Source: Cristatella mucedo
Taxonomy: Eukaryota > Bryozoa > Phylactolaemata > Cristatellidae
Reading direction: 5' to 3'
Assembly (NCBI GenBank): GCA_009760855.2
Contig: WPIO01000057.1
Span: 982,501 to 1,046,500, forward strand
Length of the DNA stretch: 64,000 nt
The number at the start of each line of letters is the position of its first letter. Position 1 is the first letter of the stretch. The notes beneath the pieces are model-generated. The model had not been told where the DNA came from. It did no database searches and saw only the letters and a program-made list of their open reading frames with translations. Positions 45,230 through 58,400 of the stretch are shown here, piece by piece. A program made the position numbers and the translations under genes.

Positions 45230-45835
45230 CGCGTTGAGTGGCAACCATATGAGTTGTCACATTACTCCACTTCTCGCCGACCTGCACTGGCTACCAGTCA
45301 AGCAACGGATTGACTTCAAGGTTTTGTCGCTCACTTTTAGGTCCCTTCATTCTATGGCTCCAGCCTATCTGTCAGATATACTACCCCATCAGGCCAAGCA
45401 TCGTACCACCCGCTTCTCGGAATCCAACAGTCTAAAAATACCTCATACAAACCTTAAATCCTTTGGAGACCGTGCCTTTAGTCCGTATGCTCCCAAAGCC
45501 TGGAACTCCCTCCCGACCTGCGTCAAAACATCCCCTGACCTGACCACATTTAAAAGGAACCTAAAAACACACCTATTTAGGACAGCATTTAGTGGGTCCC
45601 TGTGATTCGTCTTTGATGTGCTTATGCGTGCTGACACTGTGCATGCTGCCACTAACCACATTTGCATGCTGACCCTGTGCATGTCACCCCTAACCATATT
45701 ATTCATTTCGTTTGTTTTTCAAGCATGATTTTACTTACCATTCAATTGCATTTCACTTTACAGCAAATGTAAAGCGCCTAGAGAGAGAGATTAAGTTCTC
45801 TGAGGGCACTTTATCAAGTGAATTATTATTAATCG
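45230..45835 (+). mobile_element. LINE-A 3' portion
   Basis: 123-codon open frame with HITPLLADLHWLPVKQRI and YAPKAWNSLPTCVKTSPDL, ending FRTAFSGSL. Then the 3' UTR, stem-loop (AGAGAGAGATTAAGTTCTCT) and an ATT tail at 45824. Very close in sequence to the copy at 42093-42945. Confidence 0.9.
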
Positions 45836-46470
45836 TCGGCGGTTAGTTCTGACGATGGCCCTATGACGGTCGATGAGGGCTCTATTTTACACCGTTCGGG
45901 TCTGCCCGTTGCGCCGCCATACCTCGCCAGACAGGCCGCGCCGCCCGGCGAGTCGCGCTCAGCAGCGGTCTGCATCGCTCGCCCCGGTTTCTCGCGAGCC
46001 TGCCACCTCGCTGGGCCGAACTCACACGTAGACAAGCCGCCGCTTATCGCGCGAGGCAGCGCATTGCTCACGGTAGTGGCGCCACTCACCACCCAGGCAG
46101 CATTCTCGGTCCGGCGACCGCCCGGCGGCTTGGCAGCCAAAATATTTATTCTCGCCTGCTGCTCGCGCTCTCAATTCCCCTCCACAGCCGGCTAGCAAGT
46201 GGGAGCCTGGCTCGACGAATCAGATCGCGGAACGCGGACGCCGGCGACGGCGGTGGTCTGATTTTGCAGTGCGGCGTGTGATGGCGTGGCGAACTCCCCC
46301 CCCCCCCCCGCCGACATAGGCGTCGGCCGCCGAAGAGTCGGCAGGCCCGGGCCTATCGCTCAGCCATCGGGCATTGGCAGAGCCAACGTTGTCCGGCCTC
46401 GCTCTCAGACGTCTGAGGCCGCCGCCGCTGTGGCGTTCGAGCGCACCGGCTGGCCGCCAGAGGGCGCCAG
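45836..46470. other. Lipase 3' flank, probable 3' UTR
   Basis: GC-rich, CpG-rich sequence downstream of the lipase stop. ORFs on both strands have no recognisable domain. Holds the candidate poly(A) signal at 46145-46150 and a run of C at about 46297-46310. Confidence 0.45.
46145..46150 (-). promoter_or_regulatory. Candidate polyadenylation signal for the lipase gene
   Basis: AATAAA on the minus strand about 320 bases after the lipase stop codon, the first such hexamer downstream. No transcript evidence. Confidence 0.35.
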
Positions 46471-46784
46471 CTAGGCGGCGTCTTCTACCATAAAGGTGGC
46501 AGCGGTCGTGGCAGCAGCAGCAGCAGGTGACGCGCAGTACGGCAGGGTGCCGAGCGTCGTCAGGTAGTATGTGGTGCTGCCCGACTGCGGCTTGGTCGCG
46601 CCCAACCCCATGACGTTCGTCTGGCGCGCGCCGCCCGGCAGGATGCCGCTGCATGCGCCGCCGCTGTACGCCCAGTAGCCGGAGCACTGGACGCCGACGA
46701 ACTGACAGTTGCCGCGCACCGACTGAATGAAGTATTCGGCGGCGATGTCGTGGTCGCACGTCACGAAGTCCCACACGGTGGTCT
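46471..46784 (-). CDS. Lipase exon E (catalytic histidine, C-terminus)
   Basis: Acceptor TGCGCCTCGCAG. Encodes [19 protein letters not shown], then [44 protein letters not shown] and an Ala/Thr-rich tail ending EDAA and TAG. CDH contains the catalytic His. The Cys pattern fits the end of the catalytic domain. Confidence 0.9.
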
Positions 46785-49700
46785 CTGCGAGGCGCAGCAG
46801 CAGCAGCAGATAAAGGGGGCGCGCTGCGACGGTGCGAGCAAAGCCGATAGGAGCTCGAGGCGAGGCGAGGCGAGGCGGCGCAGCGGCCACTCGGACTGGG
46901 CGCAGACTAAGAAGAACGCTTTAGTAGGAGATTAGTTGTCGTTGCGTAAGAATTGTTGAAGCGAGTTCCTCAGTCTAGGACCTGCAGAGCTAAAGCTTCT
47001 GTCGCCAACTGTCTTTAAGCGGAGGAATGAGACAGCTAATTTATTGTCCACACAGGACCTGAGGGCGCGAACGGGCTGAAACTGATGCAGCAGTTCAGCT
47101 AGGTATAATAATAATAATAATTCACTTGATAAAGCGCCCTCAGAGAACTTAATCTCTCTCTAGGCGCTTTACATTTGCTGTCAAGTGAAATGCAATTGAA
47201 TGGTAAGTAAATGAAGGAGACAAGCCGTGGTGGGCCTTGTGGGTCAGCGTAAGAACTTTGCTCTGTATCCGTTGCTCAACCGGCAACCAGCCTAGCTCTT
47301 TTAGCAAGGGAGACACATGCTCAAGCCACTGGGACTTGAAGACTAGCCTTGCAGCCATGTTCATAGTCCGCTGCAGTGGCCTAATAGCTGTCTTTGGCAG
47401 CCTAGCCTAAAGGGAATTACAATAATCAAACCGAGACAGAACTAAAGAGCTAGTTAAATTTTTTACGAGCCACTGTGGGAGACAGCTCCTAATCTTGGAT
47501 AGGGATCGGATGTGATGGGTAGCTGTAGAAGCAGACTTCTGAATGAAGCTTTTAAAATTGAAGCAGCTTTTGAAAACGACACCTAAAGTGTGCTTCGTAG
47601 AATCCATAACTCGACCACTAGTTCACGGATGATATTTGAAATGTGAGTTCAGCTCTGCCAACACATAATTACAGTAGTTTATTTAAGATTTCGATTGGAT
47701 GAGTATTGCTATACATGTCCGTGATTGCAAGGAATGTAGCAACAGGACGTTTGATGACATGCGTAGCAAAACCTTTCAATCCAAAATCAGAAATGAACTC
47801 CTGCAGTGGTAGAAAAGCAGAGCTCGACTCACATTTGAAATTATACTTTCACATGTGTAGTACTGACCGACTTATGGAATATACAAGGTACACAACTATA
47901 CTGTAAATGAGAACTGCTTAAAAGTCACAAGCCTGCCCCCAGCAGGCTGCAAACATGTACTTCTATGTAACAAGGTTTAACAAGTTGGGATACTAGTTGC
48001 GTGTAGTGCAGAGATTGGTAAATTTTGAACTTGTAGACATGTATCTTCGGGTTCGTTACCAGCTTAGTCACGGTTTGCTTATACATTTTTTCTCATTCCA
48101 TGTAGAAATCATTAAAACGTACGACCCTTTTCTGCTACGTTTGGTTTCTGTAAGGTACCTTACACACATCTTTGGTTGTTCGACACATTTTCAAGTTTTT
48201 CTTGGCATTTACCATTAATTGCCCTCACCTTAATGTGCTTGAGTGTGCTGATATTATTTGGCTATCTGTAGGTGAGCCTGCGCAGAAGAAGCAGAGCCTC
48301 CATTAAAGCCTCCAGCGCCGCGGTGTTTCCCTAGCATAGTTTTAGCAGTTGAAGCGCTTCTTTTCTAGTGCATTTAAATTTCACAGTTCACTTGGAGCTT
48401 TACACCAATGCGCTATCGCTATTATTAATACTCACTAAGTACGACAGCCGGCCACTAAAAGATTGCTGCCTCCCTTTTCTGCTTTAATGCGAACCGAGGA
48501 GATTTGGGGGCTGATGATCATTTAGCTGTTTTACATCTAGCGTCGCGAAGGTTCCTGTCGACTGTCAGGAGAAAACTCAGGTCAGCGCAGCAACAAAAGT
48601 TGAACTCCGGTCGATATTAAAACCCGGGTTCACACGGGGCAGAGTCCAAGGCGCGGTAAGCACTCGGCTCCCAAATTTTAAAGCATTGATAGGACGTGCT
48701 CAAATTACTAAAGAATTCTCGTAAAACGTCACTTACCGGTTATTGCTTTTTGACAAGCCGGCTGGCTCCGACCGCCGTTAGGATAGAAGTCAGCGTGTCC
48801 AACCGCAGTTGACATGCCGAACCCTTAAATTGAAAAGAAACCGCTGAGTTCTCGAAACCGTGACTGTGCATTGCTTTCAGAGAACGTCTGGAACGCCACT
48901 GTGTCGACGCTCTATCCACCATATCTCCACCGACCGTATCGCCAGCGTCGCATTACGGAAGGACCGAGTCGTTGAAATAAACCAGCGGCCCGACCGGCCA
49001 CTTTTGAACGCGAGCACTCTCCGATTCAACTTCGCTGGGCCAGCAGCCCGCGACCGCCGCGTTGAAAGCCCAATTTGCTGGCACACGCAAATAAATAAAT
49101 AAATAAATCCTAGCTGATTAAACAGCCTCTTTTTGTATAGCGAAAGAACAGCCTTTACGGCTATCACCACCGCTTGCAGCGGCGATAAAGAATCGCCCAC
49201 TGCAGGAATCAAACCCACGACCTCGAGACCAAGGCCGTGAAAGCAACCGCCTTACATAGTGAGCAATTACGACGAGCGCCTCCTCGCGACTTTTACTCCG
49301 TTTACCGGCGCCAGGGTCAAGCGATCGGACCGCTGTAGAGGCGCGCAACTACTCTCAAGGTCATTGAAGGCAACGACGCATGCCGCTGCCGCCGCCGCCT
49401 GCCGCGATCGCCGCAGACGCGAGCTCGCGACGCTGTCGGCGCGCGAAAATGGCGTTTGCGGCAGGGTTGCGACCGTTGGTGCTGCCGCTTTCGGCGCGCG
49501 AAAAAGCGGAGGACCCGACGCGGCGCGGCGATCGCCGAGCTAAAGATGGCTCGCGAGGGGCTACAGGGGCTACTACAGGGGCTATAGGGGCCGCGAGGCA
49601 GGGCAGCAGCAGTGTAAGAGTCGGCATTTTAATTGGCCCCGTCCTCGCCGCCGGAGGACGACGCGAAGGCCTCCCGTTCGGGCAGCAGGTCGGCGCCGCC

Positions 49701-50406
49701 GCCGCGCGCTGCGCGACGGCGGCGGCGGCGCTGACCTGCGACCGCCGCGGCAGCGCTCAAGTCGAGAGAGACGCCTAACTGGACCGGCGGCGCAGATCTT
49801 GAGCGACGCGTCGTCGAAGAGCGAACGCGCGCGCCAGCCCTACGCCGCCGCTACCGCCGCCCCGCCCAGTACGACTTATGATGGATTCCTGCCGAGACCG
49901 AGGCGCCGCTGTCGAGGCTCCTCGGTCGCTACGAAAATTAGACTGCGTCATCGTCTGACCTTTCTTCCACCCCGCCCGCCCCGCTCTCTTGCACTTTCAG
50001 GTCGTCCTTGTACCTTGAGCTGGCTCGCCCCAGGCGCTCGTGCTGTGTGCGGAGCTGACTTGCGCAACACTCACTCGGCGACATCTGCTCGCCTGCTTCC
50101 TCCAATCAGGGCACATTTTTTCGCAGCCGTTTATTGCCCTGCTCCCTCGGCCTCGACCTCGACCTCCTTCCTGACTCAGCTGTGCGTCAAGCGCTTGCTT
50201 TCAGACAGGAGACGATGAAGTCTGCGAGCTACCGTGCGCTCTCAGCGAAATCTGCTTGGACTTGAGATTGGGCAAGTTCTAGGAAAACTTCCCAGCGTAG
50301 CAGCAACTTTGACTTGGTGGCTCACTTTATAGGGCTGAACAGACGAAGATATATCGCGAGATATTTTAGAGGCGAACAGCATCCGCACGGACTCTATATA
50401 CATACA

Positions 50407-50457
<51 letters not shown>

Positions 50458-53400
50458 GTATATATATGTATATATATATATATATATATCTTAGCTAAAC
50501 ATTCATCAACATAGGGGAAAATGCCCTACCCCGGGGGAAATTTCCTAGGGTGCAACGAGGGGGATGTCTTTATGACATTGTGGAGTCACAGACGGAGATA
50601 CATTCCATTACATAATGTCCAGGAGAATTTCCAATGGGGGGGGGGAAATGATGCCCTACACTCAGCGCGCTTACCTCTGGCGAGCAGCCAGGAGGTTTTC
50701 CACCAGTTTTACCGAATTCCGCGCCGCCTCCAGGGAACAATAAGACGCCGCCCCGGCAGTCCGACTGCCGACTGCTTGCGTCCAGGTGCCCGCCATGGAG
50801 CTTCGCCGCGATTCAAGCTCAGGGCGGGCAATGCCGCGCAAACGCTCCCATCCCATCAGATCCCTTGTAATGTAATGTAGTGTCATGTGATGTTACTCCG
50901 TCTGTAACTCCGCAAAGCCATAAATGCTAAGTAGGTGTAACGCAGGAGGGTTTTGTATAGAGCACTCACAGCCTAAGCGGCTTTCGGTACGCATTCCGTA
51001 GCCAACAGACTTCGTCTCACGCAAAAACGAAGAAGTGAGAAGCATAGCAGAGTCAGGAGAGCAGTTGAGGTAGTGAGTGGCATGGAAGTAGCACCTCAGG
51101 ACCGTTGAAAAGGGTGAGCCATTGTAGGCAGTAGGGGAATAGTTGTCGTTACGTAAGAATAGTAGAGTTCCGCAGTCTAGAACCTGCAGAGCTAAAGCTT
51201 CTGTCGCCAACGGTCTTTAAGCGGAGGAATGGCACAGCTAATTTATTGTCCGTACAGGATCTGAGGGCACGAAGAGGCTCAAACTGGTGCAGCAGTTCAG
51301 CTAGGTACGGAGGAGCCAAGCCGTGGCGTGCCTTGTGGGTCAGCGTAAGAACTTTGCTCTGTATCCGTTGTATCTGTTGCATTCCTTCCCGGCATGCAGC
51401 TGCAGGATGTTCCGAAGCTCTCCTGCACCGCCGGAGCGAGCCTAGTCGCTGGCGAGCTGGCCACGACTTGGCCGGCACGCCAGAGCGGGCATGAAAGCGA
51501 CGGCAGCGAGTCGAAGTAGGCAGGATGACGGCTAGCCGCTTACCGGCGTTGCCGCGAAGCATTTCCATGAAGCTCGGTGCGTCCGTGTGAATGGCATCGA
51601 CGAAGGTGGCATCGCTCGGGTCCAGGCGATCCAGGACGCTGGCATACTCGAAGCCGGGCCCGGCCGGGTCAAGACCTACAAATCGAGCGCGACGGTGACG
51701 TGACGGCGCTCTTAACCTTCGGCTCGGCGATAGTCGCAGAGCCGAAGACTCGACTATAGGTTCGCAGGCGCGGCACGGAAAGGGGGGCAGATTATCGCGT
51801 GCGAAGCCGAGCGCACGAGGCCACGGGCAGACGCACAGCAGACCGGCCGACATGCCTGAACGACTGAAGCGGCCCTCGGCGAAGGTTCGTCGCTAAGCAA
51901 CCAGGCTAGGCGGCGCCCGCGGAGAAACGCGAAACGCATTCGAACTTTTCGTCGACGGTGGCGACGGCACTGCCCACCCAGCACCTCTGTCTGAGAGCTT
52001 CACCGACTTCCTGTCGAGAATCGAATCGACTTGAAGATGTCCTGTCTGGCTTACCCGTCGCTTCGCTGGCTTGCACCTGCCTACCTATCCGACCATCGTA
52101 CCTAGCCTGCCTACCCATCCAACTTCCTGGCTCCTTCAGTGCGCTCCCAACGCTCATGCGTTCCTCGTCTGCCAGTCCCCCTCTCGCGGTTTTTCGCTCT
52201 CAATTGAAAACAAGTGGCGATCTTTGAAAGTCCGGAACTCGCTTCTGGCTTGCGTCGCCACCAGTCGGCAGTCAGGCAAGCGCCGCCTAAAGCTCTCACA
52301 CAAAAACGCTTCCAAATTGACTTAGGGTCATACAAGTTTCAAATAAAGACCAATCGGTTCTACGAAGCTTGCGCTACGCCCCGCCCACTGCTTGTCTTTT
52401 TTTGTTTCTGTATGCTTTGCCTGCCTACCTGTTTAGGGCGTGCTAGTATTCTACCGTCTCACTAACCGATGGCACGCTAGGTAAGGCGGTTGCTTTCACG
52501 ACCTCGGTCCCGAGGTCGTGGGTTCGATTCCTGCGGTGAGCGATTCTGTATCGCCACTGCAAGCGGTGGTGATAGCTGTAAAGGCTCTTCTGTCGCTATA
52601 CAAAAAGAGGCTGTTTAATCAGCTAGGATTTATTTATTTAACCGGCTTATTGCCGTCTTACTAACCGGCGGTCTTGAGTGTCTTCTTGTGTTCTTGTGCA
52701 TTACTGGCCTAAAAATGGGGATGCTTAGGCAAACTACTTTAAGGACGATGCTGCCCATGTCATTATCTGTTAGTAATTGCTACTCGTGTAAGGAGTTGTA
52801 AAACAAACACCCGGATGAAGCTTCGGTTCTGTTAAGAACCTGTACAAGCGGCCCTATTAATATTCTTATTATTCTAGAGATAGAGTTGCATGGTGTTTGC
52901 AAGTGCCTCGCAAAAGTTTTTGCCAACTTTGCTTGCGTGTCAACAGTTTTGAATCGATATATAAGATTGACCATTGGAGTTATGAATGACGACTACACCG
53001 AGATTAGCTCTCGGAATACATCAATGAAGCACAGTATATGGTCACTACGTTTAAGGAAAAAATTAATAATTATGTTACTAAAGAAATTAGTAAAAAATCA
53101 ATCCGAGAAAATGTGAATGCGACACTTCCTTTCACTCATTGACTTTCGCGAAGCTAGAATCTGCATTGAGTTACCACCCCTACCACTCGAATCGGGTACT
53201 TAGCGGACTGACGGGCATCTATCGTTGGCGCGATTTAAAGACGGTTGGAATTGTAATTCCTAGTGTGGAGCTTCGGCTTTGTCGAACGGCTGAATTCAGA
53301 CAAACATTTTATAACGCCATTCATAAGTATAATGAAATAGCTAATTCCGAAATTGTAGGTACCTATGTGAATAAAATGAAACTGCCGTTAAAAAAGCATA

Positions 53401-53506
53401 CCATGCACTGCACAAATTGCACAGGGAACAAGCGCCCGGAAAAGCCGGCGGCACGTATCTAGTCTGCACGGCCGTGGCGGCAGTCGCCGAAAAGCCACGT
53501 AGGAGA

Positions 53507-53574
<68 letters not shown>

Positions 53575-55142
53575 AGTGAAATCGAGAGCAGAGAGGAGGC
53601 GCGGACCGGTCGCTCGGAGCGAGCTACGTGACGCTCTCGCTATTTCATAATGCAGAATTCAGCTACTACGACAGTTCAGTCAGGGAAGCCTGAGACAAGC
53701 CCACGCACCGGTTATGCGACCCAGGCCCGGCGTCATGCTACCGGCGTAGCCGGCCACGTGAGCGCCTAAGCTGTGTCCGATGATGTGAAACGTTTCCGGT
53801 CCGACGCCGGTGGCGTTGTGCACGGTTCTGATGAGCGCGGCGATAGCCTGCCCGACGATCTTGGTCCGCGCTGCGGCCACCGGGTAGATGGTCGACGAGC
53901 CAGACAGACCGCCCCAGTCGACGGCGATGACGTTATAGCTTCCTCGCCGAAGCAGCTCCGCTGCAAGCGCCTGCGGCGGAACCAGGAACTTGGCCTTGGC
54001 TCCTCCGTCGCCGCGCGGCGGGCCTCTGCTGCCCTCCCTCGAAAGATCTGGCGCTGCGGCCCCGGCGGCAGAAGCAGGTGGAGGCGGCGGCGGCGGCAGT
54101 AATGGCCACAGCAGGCACAAACAGCAGTAGTGCTGGAGGCAGCAGCAGCAGCAGCGTCTGCGGCAGCCTTTGGCAGGGTTTGTGCTGCGGGGCGGAGGGT
54201 GAAGGCGGGTGGGGGAGGGAAGGGGGAAGGCGGGACTGGCTGGCGTGCCTGCTGGCCGGCAAACAGTGGGAGCCGATGCGTCTGCCGCCGGGGCTTGCTT
54301 CATGCTTTGACACCAACTCGTTCTTAGCCGCCCATTGGCATCGAGCAAACGACGGCTGCGAATCGTGCCGCTGGCGCTTAGCGAGTCGTAATAAAGCGGG
54401 CGTAGCGGATGTAGCGGACGTAGCGGACGCAGCGATCGCTAATCTCCGAGTCCTCAGCCCAGAATTAATGCGCTCGCTCTTCTTGACCCGGGACGTGGGT
54501 TCAGAGTCCTGCAGGTGTCGATTCTTTATTTCAGACTGCAAGCGGTGGCGGCGGCGATAGCCCGTGGCGGCGGCGATAGCCCGTGAGTACTCTCCGGCCG
54601 CTATACGAATGAGGCTTTTAAATCAGCTGACCTTTATTTCAGACCTTAAACCTACCAGTGATTTGACAGCAGGAAGTAACGAACGGCACAGTGGCCGCTG
54701 CTCACTGCTCACCGCACGCTCGAACGGCACAGTGACCGCTGCTCGCTGGTCACCCGAGGCGGCACGTGACGGACGCCGCGAAGCAGGCACGCGAGACTCT
54801 GGATGAGATTGCAGGCGTCGAACGCACGAACGCCGGCGCGCGCAAAGCGGGAGCGAATTACCGCGGCCCACCGCAATCCGTCGCAGAGTACTGCGTCATC
54901 AAGCGAAAACCGACCTGAAATTGGCTGTGCGCGGAGTTCGAATCAATATTGAATATTGTAAAACACTGCGATTATAATGTAACCTATTAATGGCTCGCCG
55001 GTATGCTTGCCAAGTGGTAAAACTGCACGTCCCGACTAAGGTCAAGGTGGATGTACTCGATGACCGAGGCGTCGTGGGCTCGAGCCCCATGGCATGCGTG
55101 AAGCATCTGAATATAGATCAAGTTCTCTTAAGGTGTTATACA

Positions 55143-55182
<40 letters not shown>

Positions 55183-58100
55183 GTATATGAGATCTGGGCA
55201 GCCAATGAGCTGTTGGTGCATGTCGTAGCCACTGTCGAACGCTCGTAAACCTCTATTGCTGTCGATTAGACGTCTGTTCACTGTGGGTGCGGACTTGTTC
55301 ATACCTGAATGCATTGGTGCAGGACCGCGATCATGCTTTCTTTACAGCATATGTAAAGTGTCTAGAAAGCGACTCAGTTCACTGAGGCCGCTATACCAAT
55401 GCATTACTATTATTATTATTATCATCAAAACCGTCGTCGCCTTTACAAGTTGCTGTCTAATTTAGCAGCCTCTTTTTATAGCGGAAGAAGAGCCTTTGAG
55501 GCTATCAACACTGCTTGCGACCGCGGCGATACAGGATTGCCCACCGCAGGATTCGAACTAGCAACCTCGGGACCGAGGTCGTGATAAGCAACCGCCTAAG
55601 CTATTGTGCCATCACGGCTCACCACCGTGCTGCCAGATTCTGACGTCGGCAACAGTCGCCGCTCGTCGGCTGAGTCTAGCACCGCTAGGAGCGCTGCGTT
55701 TGTGGCTTAGTTCTGTCCGGACGTGGAAGCCGCACACCGCGTTCGTCGAGGCGAGTTCCCGTGCATTCCAAGGCAATCGGCGGCAGCCACCTGGGCGGCA
55801 GATTGCGGGGCGATTCCTCGCACGCCCGCTCAGCCCAGGACCCCCGGCGATAGGCGGATGCGCGCGCGCGCGCAGACGGCGGCTCGACAGACGCGGCCGC
55901 CTCGCCAGCGGGAGGAGAATGCGACGCGACCGACCTTGGGTGGGCGGAGCGCACTTTCGACTGACCGAGAATTTGGAGCAGCGCCAATCTCCGGGCATTG
56001 CCGAGCGTTCCCTGGCGGTGCGCGGCGGCGCCAGCTCGCCAGGGTTGCGTCGGCGGCGAGCTTTCGCTGCAGCCCGCCGAGTCGTTGACATTGCTACCGG
56101 AAAGAATACTTGCCGAGCGGAGATACCGAGGGCGAGTATAGCCTTCTGTCTCGGAGTCCCCCATAGGGTGGCAGTATGGAGAGAATGCTTTCTACCTCGT
56201 ACCGTTGCACAATTGGCGCACGGTCTGACGAGTATTTCGCCACTTCGAAACCTGGGTGCTACTAGTGCAAGTTGAGCCGGCTTCAGCTCGCGCCGACTGT
56301 AGTTCGTATGTACGCATGTGTGTATGTGTAGTATGCAGGCTCCTCCTGTAAGCCGCTGGTGAGCTGTTAGAAGCACCACCGAGAGAGACCAGTGCACAGC
56401 TGTGGTCCACCTGTGATGCGGCACGGACAGAGCCTGTAACCCGCTGGTGCACAGGTGGTAGATTCACCATCAGCGGTCAGCCTGTGCACAGTTGTGGTCC
56501 TCCTCGATGAATCATCGGGGTCGACCAGGGGACCGCAGCAGTGGGAGCTGAGCAGTCGACGAGTTGTGGGGGGGGGGAGTCGAGTGGGAGCAGGGGCCGA
56601 AGGGAGCCGTGCGCCCTTCGGCTCCGTGCGCGTCGTATTAAACTGTTGGTGGCGGTCATCGGCCGGCTCTCTGCTGTGCGAATCGAAACTACACCGACCT
56701 CGTGGGTCAATTCGCGTAATTAGTAACGAGCCTACGAATGCTAGGCGCGCCTACGGACGCACGAGCATTATAACGGCGCCGCGGTTTCGCCTGGCGGTCA
56801 AGACGCTCGCCACTGACTCCAAAGGTCACGTGCTCGAGCTCCGCGGCGTAAGTCGCGGGCCTGGATAGAGGAAGTTCTTTTAAAGTAAATCGCTTAATAA
56901 ACGATAATCGTTCAGCGCTGCGTCCGTAAGCCCGTTTCGACGCCAGTGTTGCTTTGCTGACATTCAAAACTCGAAAGGCTTGCAGTCGTGGAGTTTCTCT
57001 CCTCTGGGGCGGAAGTTTTCCACACTAGCCGCCGACACGGAACATCCGCTCGGGCTTAAAGCCTACGCGTAGCCTGTTCCGCCTGGGTCTCAGCCCAGGG
57101 GTAATGCACTCGCTCTTCCCTACCCACGTCGCGGGTTCGAGCCCTGCAGTGGGAGATACTTTATTGACCACTGCAAGCGGCGGTGATAGCCTCGAAGGCT
57201 CTTCTGCCGCTAGATCAGCGGCCTTCAACCTAAATAAATGAATCCTAGCTGATTAAACAGCCTCTTTTTGTACAGCGACAGAAGAGCCTTTACGGCTATC
57301 GCCACCGCTTGCAGTGGCGATACAGAATCGCCCACCGCAGGAATCGAACCCACGACCTCGGGACCGACGTCGTGAAAGCAACCGCCTTACCTAGTGTGCC
57401 ATCACGGCTCACCAACCTGTGAGTCGCGACCCTTTTGGGGGTTGAACGACTCTTTCACAGGGGTCGCCTAAGGCCATCGGAAAATAAGTATTTAAAAATA
57501 ACAATTATAGTAATACAGTTGACAAAGCACCCTCAGAGAACCCAATCTCTTTCTAGGCGCTTTACATTTGGTGCAAAGGAAACACGATCGAGTGGAGAGC
57601 GGTATCATGGTAGATAAACAGCATGAATAACATGGTTAGGGGGTGACATGCACAGGGTCAGCGTGCAATTGCGGTTAGCGGCAGCATGCAGCAGTGTCAG
57701 CACTCATAAGCACATCAAGGAGCTAAGGAGGAGCTCGAGGTCTGTAGGGGGCGGAGGCTTCGGCGAGGAAAACAAATCTCTCCGCCACAGCTGCTGCCGA
57801 GGCGAGGCTGCTACAAGTCCTGGGCTCCGTCTGGTTTATTCGGTTTCGAGTTTATTCTGTCTCGGTGCTGGTTTCAGTCACCCGGCATATTCAAATTTTA
57901 CCGGGACAATATGCAAGCTATCCTTTGTTTTGAATTAAAAAAGAACTCTCCGCGCCGCCCGTCAATAGATTTTTCTCCGCAGGCTTTAGACCTAGCAACC
58001 ATCCGCAAAATCATTTTCAGCGCTTATTTAAACTGTATAACTGCTGAATCCGGCATGGATTTACAGCTCTCCTCTCCCGGCGACCATCTCTGTGCTGCTA

Positions 58101-58340
58101 ATTACGACAACTGTACTCGTGACGCAGCTTCACTTCCGATTTCTCTGCCCTGCATGATGTGAAGGCAGTTAACAACCTTTACCCCGCACGTGCCAAGCAC
58201 TTTGGTTGTATGAAACTCTCCAGTGTAACACTTGCCGAGTCCATAATGCTCCATTGAGTTAATTACCTGCTTATGGGTTGACGCGCTCGCACAAACATCC
58301 TCGCAAAAAACACACTCACATCCACAACCCCACGCTTGCA

Positions 58341-58400
<60 letters not shown>

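Noticed and set aside
45829-46195. Opposed ORFs near the lipase 3' end
   Set aside because: No recognisable motif; probably GC-rich 3' UTR or flank.
52469-52642. Functional tRNA gene
   Set aside because: Has an exact B box but no cloverleaf acceptor pairing, and many copies with a shared non-tRNA body and TTTA tail; it is a SINE.
55604-56424. Overlapping 223- and 270-codon ORFs as genes
   Set aside because: GC-rich, both strands open, no domain, no splice context; likely chance.
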